A stretch of DNA of 64,000 bases, taken from NCBI GenBank assembly GCA_001643675.2, contig LSRY02000029.1:1-64000 (forward strand), read 5' to 3'. The DNA comes from Monocercomonoides exilis. Lineage: Eukaryota; Preaxostyla; Oxymonadida; Polymastigidae. The position numbers were made by a program, and so were the translations under genes. Below, one piece after another: positions 24,092 to 36,661 of this stretch. Each line of letters starts with the position of its first letter. Position 1 is the first letter of the stretch. A model generated the notes under the pieces. It made no database searches. It was given only the letters and a program-made list of their open reading frames with translations, and was not told the DNA's origin.

Positions 24092-26035
24092 AGAGCGGGC
24101 TGAGGCAGAACAGTGCAGAACTGCGAAGAGGAAGCAGAAGTGACACACAGGAAGGGAAGTAAAGAAGCAGGGAAAGGATCGCTTCTGCTGTTTCAGAAGG
24201 AGAAATGGACAAGAACATTCAGTCAGAGCAGCATGCCTGGAAGAAGAGATGCACTGTCGAAGCTGTTTTCTTTGCTGTCGTTATCAAAGTTAGCTTATTT
24301 ATTCACGTCGCAGAATTCAATGGCAATGGATCTGATGCAGAAATAACCTGCCCTCAATTCGGTTGCGCCTTTTGATTCAGCTGCTGATCTTGCTGTAAAT
24401 ACAAACATTGCTCTTCATCCTCTTTCTCATTGCGCCTCTTCACTTGTCGATTCATCCTTTTTAATGAACATCCAACTTCAATCTTCTCCTTCTCTCAGAA
24501 CATCTTTATCTCCTTCACTGCAGTCCCAAGCTAAACTTCCATCTTCTACTAGTCTTGCTGATCCTGGCTCTCTTTCTCTACTCTCACGTCCTGCTCTATT
24601 TTCGTCTCCTTCTCTTTCATTCAGCTCCCGTCAAATTCATCATCAGGCCTCATCTTTTATTTTCTTTTCCGAAACGCAAAAGGATTATTTATTCTATCGC
24701 AGAATATCAGCTGAAATTATATGTCAATGGAAGTGATTCAATATCAAACCAAGAATAGCCGATCATTGGGTGCACAATCTTTAAAGATCGAATCTGACAT
24801 TTTTCATTTGGAAGTTGAAAGAATTCTCAGAAAACAGAAAGATCAAGGCAGAAGACAATATTTGGAATTAATGATTATATGGATGATCTTCGAGAGATCG
24901 CATTATAACATGCACCTTCAGTGAGCAATTGAAGATGAAACAGAGAAAGAAAGCAATTTTGAAGAAAAGGCATATTTGAAGGATAATTCTATGAGATGAG
25001 AGCTTCGAAAGCCAACAGGCAAGTTGGAATCAGTGAAACAAAAGAAACAGATATTTTTGAAGAGCTTGTTGATATGCTTGAAGAAATGCATGTTGAAGAG
25101 AAAAAATAGTGATTCCTTAGGAAACAAGTGGAATTTGCATTTGATGAAAAGGAGAAAATAGAAGAGGAAATATCGAAGAAATATTTATATTTGAGCTGAC
25201 GTTAAGTATTTTGGTAAAATTAAGTGATATGTTCTTCAGTTGAAGAAGCGATGAAGTCTCATGTATTTTTCTATGACATGGAAAATGGCGAAAATGAGAA
25301 AATGAAGGAAAGGAAAGAACGTAAGAAAAAGTTTATCATTTCCAGTGATTATGATGTCAACTGCGCTGAAAGTGAGAGGTTGAGTTGGAACAAATGTTGA
25401 GGAAAGGAGGGTGAGGGAGGCGTCTTGGAGGAGGGAATGAAGCCGTTGAGGGCAAACTCGATGGATGCGCATGGGGTCTGTTGGGGTCTGCCACAGGCAT
25501 CAGCATCGACATAACTTCCACCATTTGCAACGACTTTATTCTGGTCGATGAGGGGGAGCAAGCTATTGAACTCAGCTTTTCTAATTATCCACGATTTCGT
25601 TGAACGGTTGATGAAGCAATTGAACCGAATTAAAGGAAAGGACAATTGTTAGCTGTTCAAAGACGAAAAGAAAAAAGAGAAATAACTATTATTAGTAAAT
25701 TGGTTTCAATAATTTTGTTTTCTTATCGTTTTTTCGTTCTTATTTTAAATTTTTTCTTTTCAATGTTTTGTTTTTTCAGTTTAGAAATATCTATTTTCCT
25801 TTTAAAGATTGATTTTTCTTTTTTTTTTGAAACTTAATCAAAAATTTCTTTTTCACTAAAAACATAAAAAAGGTATGTTTTTTTGTTCTTATAAATTTTA
25901 CAAATATATGTGACAGAAATAAAAGCTAAATACTTGCAAAAAAACAAATTAACTCTTTGATCAATAAATACCACTATAGATTTATTTTTACAATTTTTGA
26001 TCTTTTTTTATGATATCAAAAAAAATCACCCATGT
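21530..26035 (+). repeat. segmental duplication, copy A
   Basis: Matches 36930-40730 in the same orientation and order, including the decayed Ser-rich gene, non-coding flanks near 24340-24900, the antisense beta-helix fragment at 25349 and the final motif tcaaaaaaaatcaccca. Copy A is longer, mainly because of extra sequence near 22110-22280 and 22500-23050. Confidence 0.85.
25349..25645 (-). pseudogene. beta-helix family fragment
   Basis: Encodes a short piece with the family signature: LIDQNKVVANGGSYVDADAC, then GRPQQTPCASIEFAL. It corresponds to the middle of the 51.5-kb protein (IDQNKIVANGGSDVDACG). An extra Asp-Ala is present in this copy. It lies antisense to the neighbouring Ser-rich gene and was duplicated with it. 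Confidence 0.7.
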
Positions 26036-26991
26036 CATAAAAAATTCCGACGTTTGATCAATAAATTATTTCATTAAGGGTGGAATTGATAAGAGAATTC
26101 TCAATTGAAATTACTTGAAAATGAAGTTTAATATATTATTATTATTATTATTTTGTTGTTTTTAATTTGGTTTTAATTGTTTTAATTATGAAATTAGAAA
26201 AAAAACATAAAAAAGCATTTAAAAATTTAGAAAATTCAATGAATAAAACAAAACTTTTGTTTTCTGGCTTAAAAAGCATGATAACAATAATTACGATTAC
26301 GTAATAAATTAATTTCATATACAAATATTTGATAAACGATGTTATTGAAAAAGAACAGAATAAGATAAGTTGAAATCGATAAATTTTAAATGAAAACATT
26401 CAATTTTCAAGTATTTCATCAGCTGAATCGCTAACCTTCCTTTTAAAAAGTCATTTCTCCATCAAATGTATCGAATTCCCTTCCTTCAGAAAAATGTGAG
26501 ATTCATGCACTTTGCTCAATTCCATCTTTCTCATTGAAAAATATCCTTGTTTTTCGTATGAAAATATCATCTCCCATTTCCTTCCCAATCACTTCACCCT
26601 GGGCACTTTCCATATGTATTCGCTCTCCCAACTCGATGGTCACCCTGCACAACGAGATATAAACATTTCATTCATTTTCATTCATTTCCACCTCCTGCCC
26701 TGAAAACAACACAAAAACAGTCAACAGGTTAATATTCATATAAATAAAATAAATAAAGACCAAACTGCTCTTCGACTGTTTTTTGCCAAGCACACTCATT
26801 TCCACAGCCATCATCGTTCAAAATAATTCAATCTCTTCATTTCAGTCTCAGAATGGTTGAATACAGCATTGCATCCTTCTTCACAAAATATATCGTGTAT
26901 CTCACTGGAGGGTCTTTTCAATTCATTCACATTGTGGTGGATGTGCAGAGGTGTTTTTTCTATTTTTGGCATGATCATCTCCTTTAATAAT
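26036..26991. other. intergenic, no gene recognised
   Basis: AT-rich sequence with short interrupted frames; a small moderately GC block near 26420-26700 has no recognisable product. Confidence 0.4.
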
Positions 26992-27768
26992 ACAGTCTGT
27001 CCGTAATTAATGTTGATCTGTCCAAAAATAATGTTGATCATACCGTAAAGTTAAAAAATAATTGCAGAGCCATTATTAATAGAGAATAAAAACAAAAAAA
27101 GAAGTGTTAACAAACTGGTTCCTTTTTAATTGTTTCTTTTAAATGATTGACATTTGAGATACAATTAATGGAAATACACACGATGCATTCACGTTTGCGT
27201 TTCATTTTGATTGTTCCTTTGTGATCTGAGTTTGATTGTGTTTCTTTTTTTATTTCTTGATCTTTCAATAACCTTCAGTTTCTAAGAGCAGGATATAATT
27301 AATTTGTTATTGTGTTTAGTTTCAAACTTCTTGAATGCGGAAAAAGCTTGAATTTATGATAATATTGAAATCATTTTGTATCATATTTCATTTTATGGTT
27401 CGAAATCAATAATCTATTGTTTTTCTTTGTTAATTTGCAACATGAAAGATGCCCTAAAGATTTTTATTTATCGTTTATGATTTTTATTCAAGAATTGCTT
27501 TATTTTTAAAGAATATTCACATTCACTATTTTTGTTTGAAAATTTTATCATAGGAATATGTCTGACTTTATTTCGATTTATAAATAGAGAAACATATAAC
27601 TTAAAAAAACTTTTTCATCATTTTCATTTTTTATTCAATCATTTTTTTAAACTTCAAAACAAAACAAAGAATATTCATGATTATTATTTTTTCTTTTATT
27701 TCATAAGTGAATATTGAAAATGTTTAAACTTGTTGAAATGAAAAAAGTCAAATATTGTGAGTTAAACA

Positions 27769-28818
27769 TTACAAATCCTTTTTTTCCAAAACCAAAGGCC
27801 ACACATCGTTTTCCACATGCATAATTGTTTTTCTAACAACGCTTGCTGAAATTTTCTGAAAAGTTTGAAGCATTGTAGATATAAAATGAGACTCATCCTC
27901 CCATTTCAACGAGTTTTCTTCGACTTGGGCTTTCCAGATTCCGAAAATGTTTTCGATAGGATTTAGATCAGGGGAGTAAGCAGCATTAAACAGAACCTTG
28001 TGTCCAGACTGTAAAATTATTTCATCAGTATTCACATGATGAATCGACGTATTGTCCACGACAATAACTGAAGATTCAAATGATTTTATGGATAGCAAGA
28101 ATCTTTTCAAATACGCTTCAAATAGTTCGTGGTTTATTGTTCCTCGAACCACTTCTGTGTATCCCATTCCGTTCATTGAAATTGAAGTGATGGAAGTGAT
28201 AGATTGAAACAAAGGAGGAGGAGGAACAAGCACTTTATCCACCTTTTCTGACCATCCGTACTTTCTAATGCAGCATATGTTCCAAAAAGTCTCGTCAATA
28301 AAAAAAAGGAACAGCACCATCTTGCTGATATTGGAAAAGCTTCTCCACAAAGTGGATTCTTTAAAGTTTATTTTCTTCAGAATTGACAGCTGACGGTCGC
28401 ACAGTAATTCTTTTAAAAGAAAACAACGGAAACTTGTGTGTCTCGCTGTTTTTTTCTGTCAAAATTTTATGAACTGAAGATTTTCCAATTGAATGGCCTG
28501 CATTTGTCATTTCGTGTGCAACTTTTCTCAAAGTTAAAAGCGGGTTAAGTTTCATTTTTTCTCTAACTATTTGATTCAAAGTGTCCTTATCGACTATTCT
28601 TTTCCTTCCTCTTTTTTTAAACGGTTGTGTAATGTCCACACCAACTTGCAACTTTGATAAATACCTAGCAGTTGTAATTGTAGTGAGCAAGCATTCTTTG
28701 GCATACCAGGATTCTGTCTTTGTCTGACCATGAACACGAAACAAATCCGTAAGCTTTCTTCTTTTTTCCAACGTAGCTGGAGTGTAGGGTTTTTTGTTGA
28801 TAAACGTTTCAGAATCAT
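27769..28818 (-). pseudogene. Tc1/mariner transposase, decayed
   Basis: The N-terminal part (28361-28771 and upstream) has helix-turn-helix-like sequence with RGRKRIVDKDTLNQIV. The catalytic part has FFIDETFW (first Asp), SVIVVDNTSIHH (second Asp) and YSPDLNPIENIFG (Glu); I count 33 residues between the second Asp and the Glu. The copy is dead as read: a TAA at 28361-28363 lies in frame before RIHFVEKLFQYQQDGAV, and a one-base frameshift lies in an A8 run (28300-28307, T8 on the coding strand). No in-frame ATG was found at the start; the first usable ATG upstream is separated by a TAA. It belongs to the 26992-36043 element. Confidence 0.85.
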
Positions 28819-29011
28819 TAGCTTTCTGTATTTGTTAGCTTTTTTGTGCTTCTGTTTCTTTTTTCTTCAATTCTGCTCTCATACGAATCACATGGTGAAT
28901 ACTGTCTTCCAGGGGATGAGTGAAGGGCATTATAACTGGCCTGACTAAGCCTGTCTGACCTGACAAATCATTTTATGACTCGTCCGTCACAAAAAAAAAA
29001 AAAAAAAAAAA

Positions 29012-32000
29012 TGATCATAAAGTTTCTGAGAGTTATTGATAACTCGTAAAAGTTTGATAACTAAAAATTATTCTATCCAAATAGGCCCATTTTAATATAT
29101 TCACTGAAAATTCAAGCTGTTTCTTCTTATCTATTGTTGTTCAAAATCATGCAAAAATGTCTGTGTCCTACGAACGCATTTTTTTTTGGGATTGTCACAA
29201 TCTTATTTATAAAAAATTTTGCAGTTTTAAAGATATGGAGGAGAAATAGCTTTTTCTTTCATTTAAGTGGCAGGATTGATCTCTCAGATTAGTGATAAGC
29301 TTCTTGCGCATTTCTTTTATTTTCAAGTTGTTAATGTTTGCTGAATAAGTTTTATTTATTGTTGTGATCCACTCTTTTTGTTTAACATATTTTCAATGAA
29401 GTTTCAACATGCAGCGAACAACATTTTGATTTTCAAAACTGGGTTTCTTTATCATTCCACAAACTTATACAAACAAGCAGTGTAATTTTTGTGAATCATT
29501 TGTTTGTTTTGTATATGATTTCTTTCATTAACGTAATTATTTCATTTTTATTTAATTCCTTTTCTTATTCACAAATTAGTCTTTGAAAAGAAAAATCAAA
29601 TATCAAAAATTTAAAATGTATTTATTGAGAAAAAGAGTTTGAGAAAGTTTTTGATTAATATTTGTACCACATAATTTTTTCATTTATTTCGTTTGATTGG
29701 ACGTAACATTGAATGTCAAAAAATCATGAATTTATAAAGTTACATCATTCATGAAATTGTTGTTCAAAATTATTTGATTGACGCTTTTGAAGAAGCTCTG
29801 GGAGAAACTCTCGATGTTGCAATTAGAGGTGAAAGAGATCATGCAATTCATTCAGATTCTTTGAACACAAGAATTTACAAAGAGAAACAGCAGTGATTGT
29901 GTAACAACAAGATGAGAAGATACGAAGGTTTTGGGAGCTATCAAGAAAACGATCAACAGCAATTGTTAACGTTCAACAACAATCAGCATACAAAGAAGAT
30001 AACAGAAATGCTGAAACATCCGTTGCTGAAATAGGGTTATATTAAAAAGACGTAGATAACAACGGTTAAAATGAAAAAAAAAACACTAATGAATAGAGAG
30101 TGCTTCTTCAATATTGTTTACATATTTTATTCTTGCTGAAGTCTCGGCCTATTTAACCTCTATTGAACTTTCATTATCCAGAGCAAAAGGAAGAATTTCC
30201 GAAAGAATATGTTAAAATAAAGAGTCAAAAAAGTTGTATCGATCAGAAACAGAATTTATTCAGCAGTGTGGGAATAAGGCACTAATGGATATATACTCTT
30301 TGCATCACTTCGTAATAAAAAAGGGAATAACCTTTATTAAGACCGTTATAATCGAGATTTTTATCCGCACATGCAATGATTGCTATTAAAAGATTTTGAT
30401 AGTCTTCGATCCAATATGAAGACTGTGCGGAAGATAACATGTTGCACATTCTGATAACCGACGGAAAGAAACTTGCAAATTCAGCTTTCAGTAAATGGTT
30501 TATGCTTTCATCACCGAATGCCTTGACTTATTCTTTGTCTTCGCCAATATCAACTGTAACTTCATCGGCCTCTTCTCAACTGCCATCATCTCCAACAGAA
30601 CATCGCTCCATTTGCATTTAACGTGCACATTTGAACGAAGAGAAATGCCGAGCTGCCTCGTGAATATCTATGAATCGATAACATGTCCGAAGGCAGTATT
30701 TCCAACGAATGAAAGATGGAAGGAGAGAAGACAAGTCATCAAAAGATACAAAAATTTCGTGAATGATGATGTTGCAAACGAAGTTCTGCAATAGATAATC
30801 ATCAATGAAGAGGAAAGGCTGCTTTGGACCATTCAAAGAAAATAGAAGGCGTTTTTTGACAATGAAATAATTAATCAACAATGACCTAATTAAATACAAT
30901 CAGAGTTGAAGAAGTGCCTCAAGCAACAGCGGTTGCTAAAAAATGAATTATTTGACATCATCAAAGGAAACAAACGATTATTCATTCATCTTAGGCCTCT
31001 GTGTTTGGAAGAATCGTACAAATATAAAAATGACATTTACGCAGAACTTGTTGATCTGAAGCTTGAAAAGAAAACATAAACATTTTTCCAGAGCAATTGC
31101 CTCATTCACAGATTCAATAGAAATTTATTCTGCTTTTAATATTTCTTCTTCTTCTTCTCAATTGGGCTCTCCTTTCCATTTTTTTACTCTCCTATCAAGC
31201 CCTCCATTCACACTTGACTTCTCCTTCCTCTTCAATCCTTTTCCTTTGCATGCCCTCATCTATGCAACCACTCAAAATAAGTTGAACGAACTAAGATCTG
31301 TCTCTTTCATCTTCTTCACAAAGAATGAACAATCCAGAGATTTTCCCCCTTCTTTCTCGCTATTACCGACCAGTTGCTCTCTGATCATGTCTCTTCTTCT
31401 TCTTCTTCTTCTTCCTCATCATTATCACCATATTCTTCTTCTTCCTCATCATTGTAACTATCTTCTTCTTCTTCGTTCTCTTCTCTTCTCCAATGCTTCA
31501 ACATCTCATTCTCTAATCGTCCTTCTCCTTCTGATTCTTTCTTGAACTTTCCTGACTCTCCTGTTTCTCTTCCTCATTTGAATGTTTTGAAGGAAGATAA
31601 ACAAAAAAAAAAAAAGAAGTTATTTCTACTTCTTCTTCTTAATCCTCAAAGCCATCCTTATTTCTGTATCTTCACTCAAAGTGAAAGTTCGCACTTTGTC
31701 AGCTTCAGCACCGCTCTTTCACAAAACAGACGGGTCCTCCTTATATGTTCCTCTCATCTTCTCTTTTTCTTCTTCATGACCATCTCCAGGCACTTCCCAT
31801 ATCTCTTTCCTTTTTTTCATTTCCAAAGCCCTCTCATCATTTCTGTCCTCTCTCACTTGATCCTCTCTGATCATTAAACATTCATCTCCGTCTTCAAAAT
31901 TTTTCTAACATTTTCTTAATCCTTCTATGACCTCATCAACAGCTATTCTTAAATACTTGTCTGTCGCTTCTCTCTAACTGTCTTATGCACTTGAAATCTT

Positions 32001-32735
32001 TTGTAGAATTCCATCAACCAACAAAGCACATCACAATTCAATTTCTGCGGTTTGCTGCAAGCTCTATGCTTTTGCCACATCTGCTTCCTCTTTTACAAAC
32101 CTCAGCCCAGCAAGTCATGCACCTCAACAACAAGTTGATCTTTGCTTTTTCCAGTTGCGTCAGATTCAGTTTGATTCTTTCTATAAACTACCTTATTTCT
32201 TTCGGAAAGACACCTTTTTCATCATTCCCCTTTCTCCTTCCTCTGCCTCTTCTCGCTCCACCAACACCTTCAGTGCAATTGCTTCAAAAAACAGAATCAC
32301 ATCCATTATCCTCAACGTTGCAACCCAAAGCGCCTTTGCCACAATCTCCATTGCTACTCATGTTGTTGCATTTCCCATCTATTCTTTTTTCAATGTCTTT
32401 CTTTGCACAATAGTTTAATTTTCCAGCTTTAGAACAGTATTCGATATAAAATGATATTTTATTATCTGCCTATCATAAACATAAATCAAGAGCAGTTGAT
32501 ATAATCGATTTTTATATTCATCGCATTGCTTTCCTTTCATACAATCACACACCACTGAACTATTTTCATATAAAATCAGATGTTCTAGTATTGCAGAAAT
32601 AACAGTTGTTTTTTTAGGAATTCAATTTTTGATTTTCATTAAATGATATGCAAAACAACTCAATCACCTGAATGAGGTGTAAAAATTACAAACGATGGTT
32701 ACTTGATTTCAAAACGAATGATTTGTAAATGTTAT
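29012..32735. other. non-transposase half of the hAT element, decayed coding-like DNA
   Basis: Near 29757-29900 the + strand reads FEEALGETLDVAIRGERDHA before a TGA, and near 30420-30790 are Lys/Glu/Arg-rich fragments. From 31060 to 32410 the + strand is pyrimidine-rich with Ser/Leu/Phe-rich frames. It resembles decayed host gene sequence elsewhere in the window and has no transposase relation, so it may have been captured by the element or inserted later. Confidence 0.4.
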
Positions 32736-35570
32736 TCACAAGAGAAGCAACGAATTTAGCGAATCAAAGGAAAGCGAATGTCTATGATCACCGACGATTC
32801 GCTTTAATCTTGAAAAAAGTCGTTCACAGGCGGATTCGCTACAAGGAGATGTTGCAATGCAAAAACAAATGTTGGCACAAACTGTTTCCGCTTCACCAAG
32901 CGATGCAATATGACTGTAGTATACCGGTAAACTCTCAAGGACACCAACTGATGTTGCAGTAAGTGTGTGAGCTTTAAATAACGATGCGAATTTTTCTCTA
33001 GTTTCCTCAGTTAACTGCCCCAATGAATTTTTGATAAAAGAATATAATGATTTAAATATTCTGAAATACCAATTTGATGCAATTGACGTCCTAATTGAAT
33101 CGACAGCTTCATTTTCCTTCCTCTTTGTAATTTCGTGAATAACTTGAAGTTTTTTATTTGTGCCTGCAAAAATCACATCATCTTCGTCTTCATGGGAAAC
33201 ATCTTTGCAGAAGTCGCTTATGGCATGATAATCCGATTCGTCACTGAGCGTTTCTTGAGAAGATATAAGAGAAGATCTTGTTTCAACAAGGGTTGAAGCT
33301 TCATCATTTAATATTTCATCATATTCGTCATTTTCTGATTGCTCCTCTGCCTCGGTAAGTCCAAGATAATCTGCTGTATTTTCTTTTTCTGAAAAAATAG
33401 CTTCTTCTCGCATATGTGAAAAAGAAATTTCTTTCTTCTCAAATAGTGAAACAATTAACAAGAGATCTTCAATTTCTTTCTGGATGTGCTTCGATGATGA
33501 TGTTACGGAATCTTGCTCTTCCTCAATTTGTTGCTTGTTCGAACTCGGGTGGACATACTCGGTTGATGATTCGTCTCTCAAAATCGTTGATAATGCCTTT
33601 TGAAATCTTCTCACAGACAAGGGAAAAGCTGTTGTATCTTTATCTTCTGCAAAGGTCCTGCCGACATACGTTTCTTTATTCTGTGGTGATGAGTCAATAG
33701 ACGATGATGATGCTCGGCCTAGAAAACAGTTGCAAGAAAAAAATATTTGAAATATAAAAAATATTGAGAAAAAGAAATAAACAATTGTTAGCATGATTGA
33801 ACTTTTTGTGCAAACTGTCTTTTTTCTTGTCTTCTGAATGAAAAAACATACGACAAAAATCATCACTGATAAGTTTATTCTTTCCTTCTGGTGTTAATGC
33901 ATAAGCGAGTGCAATGAGATCACCTCTTTAGCCTTCCAAAGTGTAGTTGAACAGATATATCCAAACGTTCACAATTGCATTATGCCAATGATCGGAACGA
34001 AATGTGCTTAATTCTAGAAGGTTATTGAAAAAAGACATTGCCTCCAGAATTTTTGGAAAAACATTTCCAAGCTTGCTGTTGTCATCTTCAAAAAACAAAT
34101 GCAACTTTTTAAAGGGAATAACAAAATTTCTGCTTTTATTACATTAATAATACTCTGGCTGTCCATCAGCTTCGATTCCAATATAATTTCTCTGTTTTTC
34201 CTTATGAACAAGCAAATATCTGTCAGGCACAACCATCTCGTAAGTATGAATGTTGGGCATTTTGTAGGTAACATCCGTTGTATTGATGAGCTCCTTGATA
34301 ATTTTGAGAACTCAATAAAAATATCCTTGATTGATTTTAGAAATGGGACTTCTTGAAAAGAATGTGTGATTGTTAAGTTGATTAAATGATTAAAACAATA
34401 GACATGAAAAGGTTTGACATAAAAGTTCAATAAATCGATTTCTCTATCAGAATCGTGTGGTAAATCTTGAAACGCTTTTTTTTGAGCTGCCAAGCCGTCA
34501 CTACAAATGCTTCTGACTTCACCTCCGCATTTTGCAATCTCCGAAATGCACATTTCAGCAAGATTTTTATAATCATCAGAAGAATGACATGCTGGTTGAA
34601 GGCTCCAAAATCCAGGAGTTGATTTTTCTGCATGAATAAGATATGAAATAATGGTGCACTTTTTATTTGCGATTTTCCCTCCATCGATCATCAAAGCTAT
34701 GTATTTGTCCTTTATTAATCTGGATCTTTCTCGAATTGCTGTTGCCTTCTTTTCGCTTATTAGTCTTTTTATTTTCCACTTTGATAAATACGGAAATATT
34801 TCTGTATATTCAGCAGTCGGATTTGTTTGTGCTTTTTGAATCAAACTCTTCACAAATGAGTTGAACTCAGATGACCCCGCTGACAAGAACGATATATTGC
34901 ATCTGGAAACTAAATCTAAAAATTGATCTGTCAATTGTTTGTTGTCTTTAAAAGACTGGTTGTGCTCTTTAATAGAAATAATGGTTTGTCGAACTTCTTT
35001 TTGTTTTTTATTGATCCAAAAGTCCAACGTTGTTGACAACAATGCACATTTGTGTTGTTTGACTGCAGCTGAAGTTTCTCTGCCTGAACATCCGCATGCA
35101 TATCCCTTCTTTTCGTTGGGACACAAAAACATTCTGTGCCCATCAGCTTTTGTTTTGAAATCTGATTTAACCCGATAGTAGCAAATCCATAAGAGATCAT
35201 TTTGAATTTTAAAATGAATTTGAGACATGATTTCTTCTGGTCTATTTGGATGCTTGAAGCCTGTGGCAATGAGTTTATTTAATGGATAAAAGAAATGATA
35301 AATCTTTATTATTTTTTACAAAAATGGATCATTCAAACATTGAACGTCCTCATTTGTTGAGACTAATTCCAACCGAACAAAGCCACAATTCGCTTTATCC
35401 AACTCGTCCATTTTCTGTTCAAAAGCATTTCTCTCGAGATCATAATTAAAAAAAATAATAATGTGAAGAATTCCATGATTGCTATTATCGCACACGATTG
35501 AAATGTCCTCTAATGATTTTTGGAGTCCAATGGTAGGTTCTTTTATAAGTAACGAACGATCATCAGCCAT
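32736..35570 (-). pseudogene. hAT transposase, three exons, with a -1 frameshift and one TAA
   Basis: Model on the minus strand: exon 1 35570-35339 (ATG start, MADDRSLLIKEP), intron 35338-35261 (gtttga to cacag, phase 1), exon 2 35260-33852, intron 33851-33719 (gtatgt to tctag), exon 3 33718-32736 ending in TGA. Motifs: KYIALMIDGGKI and VRSICSDGLAAQ (acidic catalytic positions), FILTRWLC (the hAT TRW-type motif), and the C-terminal hAT dimerisation block SPCSESACERLFSRLKRI. Two lesions occur in exon 2. The frame must shift -1 near 34106-34116, exactly at a T TTA AAA sequence, to continue into DDNSKLGNVFPKILEAM, and a TAA lies in frame at 33928-33930. Exon 3 begins with a long acidic Ser/Glu-rich segment. 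This is probably a recently inactivated copy, unless the shift is programmed and the TAA is an error. Confidence 0.85.
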
Positions 35571-36045
35571 TGAGACGGAAAAATGAGTTGATTTATGTTT
35601 TTAAATCTATTATATATCCGCAACTGACACTTTGTAACAAGTATGATCAATATTTGACAAAAATTTTTTCAATTCAGTAAATTATTGTATGCATTTCATT
35701 TAACATTCCATTTTGTTTTTTCATTGAAATGGAAATATATTTGAATATAATATGGGAAATGACAGGTCAAAATGACTCGTCCGTCAATTTTGTCACTGAC
35801 CCAAAAAAAAAAACTTGTCAGGTCAGACAGGCTTAGGCCTGACACTATATTCTTCTGCAGTTGGTACATTTTGAGTGGTTAAAAATTTTTTTTGTGTTGT
35901 TCGTGCATCCAATAAATAAATATTGCTCATAAAGATATTTTTTCACTGTTATTATCAGATATTAAGGTTTTATAAATTTAACACAATTGAAGGTTTGATC
36001 AACATTATTTTTGGACAGATCAACATTAATTACGGACAAACTGTA

Positions 36046-36661
36046 TTCTCAACTATCCAAAGCAATGTTCGATGTTTATCTCATCAACGCCCTGCACATG
36101 AGGGATATGGGGCAGAGAAGAGATGAAAGAATATTATTTGTGGGAGAGGGTGGAAGTTGAGTATTTTTTGGAATGTTAATATTTCGAGAGGGGTTTTTGA
36201 ATGAATGAAATTCTGAGGCAAAGGGGAGGGGAAGGGTGGGTGGAGATTTTGAGAAGATTATATAGCAAATATGTAGAGAAGTTGCTGAGGATGGTGGGGA
36301 AGGTATTTATTGTTGATTGGAGAAATAGAATTTGAAGAGAAGGAAAAGACGGAAAAAGCGGGACAGAAGAAGAATATTCTGAAACGTTCAAATGGAAGAG
36401 GGGTATTTTTTTTTTATGAGAAGAAAAGATTTTATGGAAGAGAATGTGAAAGATGAAGAAAATGAGAGGATTGTTTTTTTCAGATAATAGTGAGAGCTGA
36501 ATGGAAGAGGAAAAATGGAAAGGAATGAAAATTGAGAAAAATCATTATAACTTATTTTTGTGGAGAAAGGCAGGGATGCAGCAAAAAGGCAGACAATGAA
36601 CTGAGGATATCATTTTTCATTTTTTAATTTCATTCAGCTTACCAAAATTATGTTCTAACGA
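36046..36661. other. purine-rich stretch, no gene
   Basis: Strong purine excess on the + strand (36120-36560), like 10.9-11.8 kb; no conserved block or RNA gene seen. Confidence 0.4.

Larger units (their letters stand above)
28946..35835 (-). mobile_element. hAT element with 8-bp target duplication
   Basis: Terminal inverted repeats start TAAGCCTGTCTGACCTGACA and are flanked by the identical 8-mer GGCCTGAC (28938-28945 and 35836-35843), the target-duplication length typical of hAT elements. Just inside both ends a subterminal ATGACTCGTCCGTCA is followed by an A run (28988-29011 on the left; 35808-35818 on the right). The element carries a hAT transposase on the minus strand at its right side and about 3.4 kb of unrelated decayed DNA on its left side. 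It is inserted in the mariner-type element and is therefore younger. Confidence 0.95.
26992..36043 (-). mobile_element. mariner-type element, interrupted by a hAT element
   Basis: Terminal inverted repeats of about 48 bp begin CAGTCTGTCCGTAATTAATG on the left and CAGTTTGTCCGTAATTAATG on the right, and are flanked by TA on both sides (26990-26991 and 36044-36045). Each repeat contains AATGTTGATC twice. Inside is a decayed Tc1/mariner-type transposase on the minus strand. Removing the nested hAT element (28946-35835) and one copy of its 8-bp target duplication leaves about 2.15 kb, a normal mariner size. The left repeat lies about 780 bp beyond the transposase stop, which is long, so assignment of these ends to this transposase is likely but not proven. 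Confidence 0.75.
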
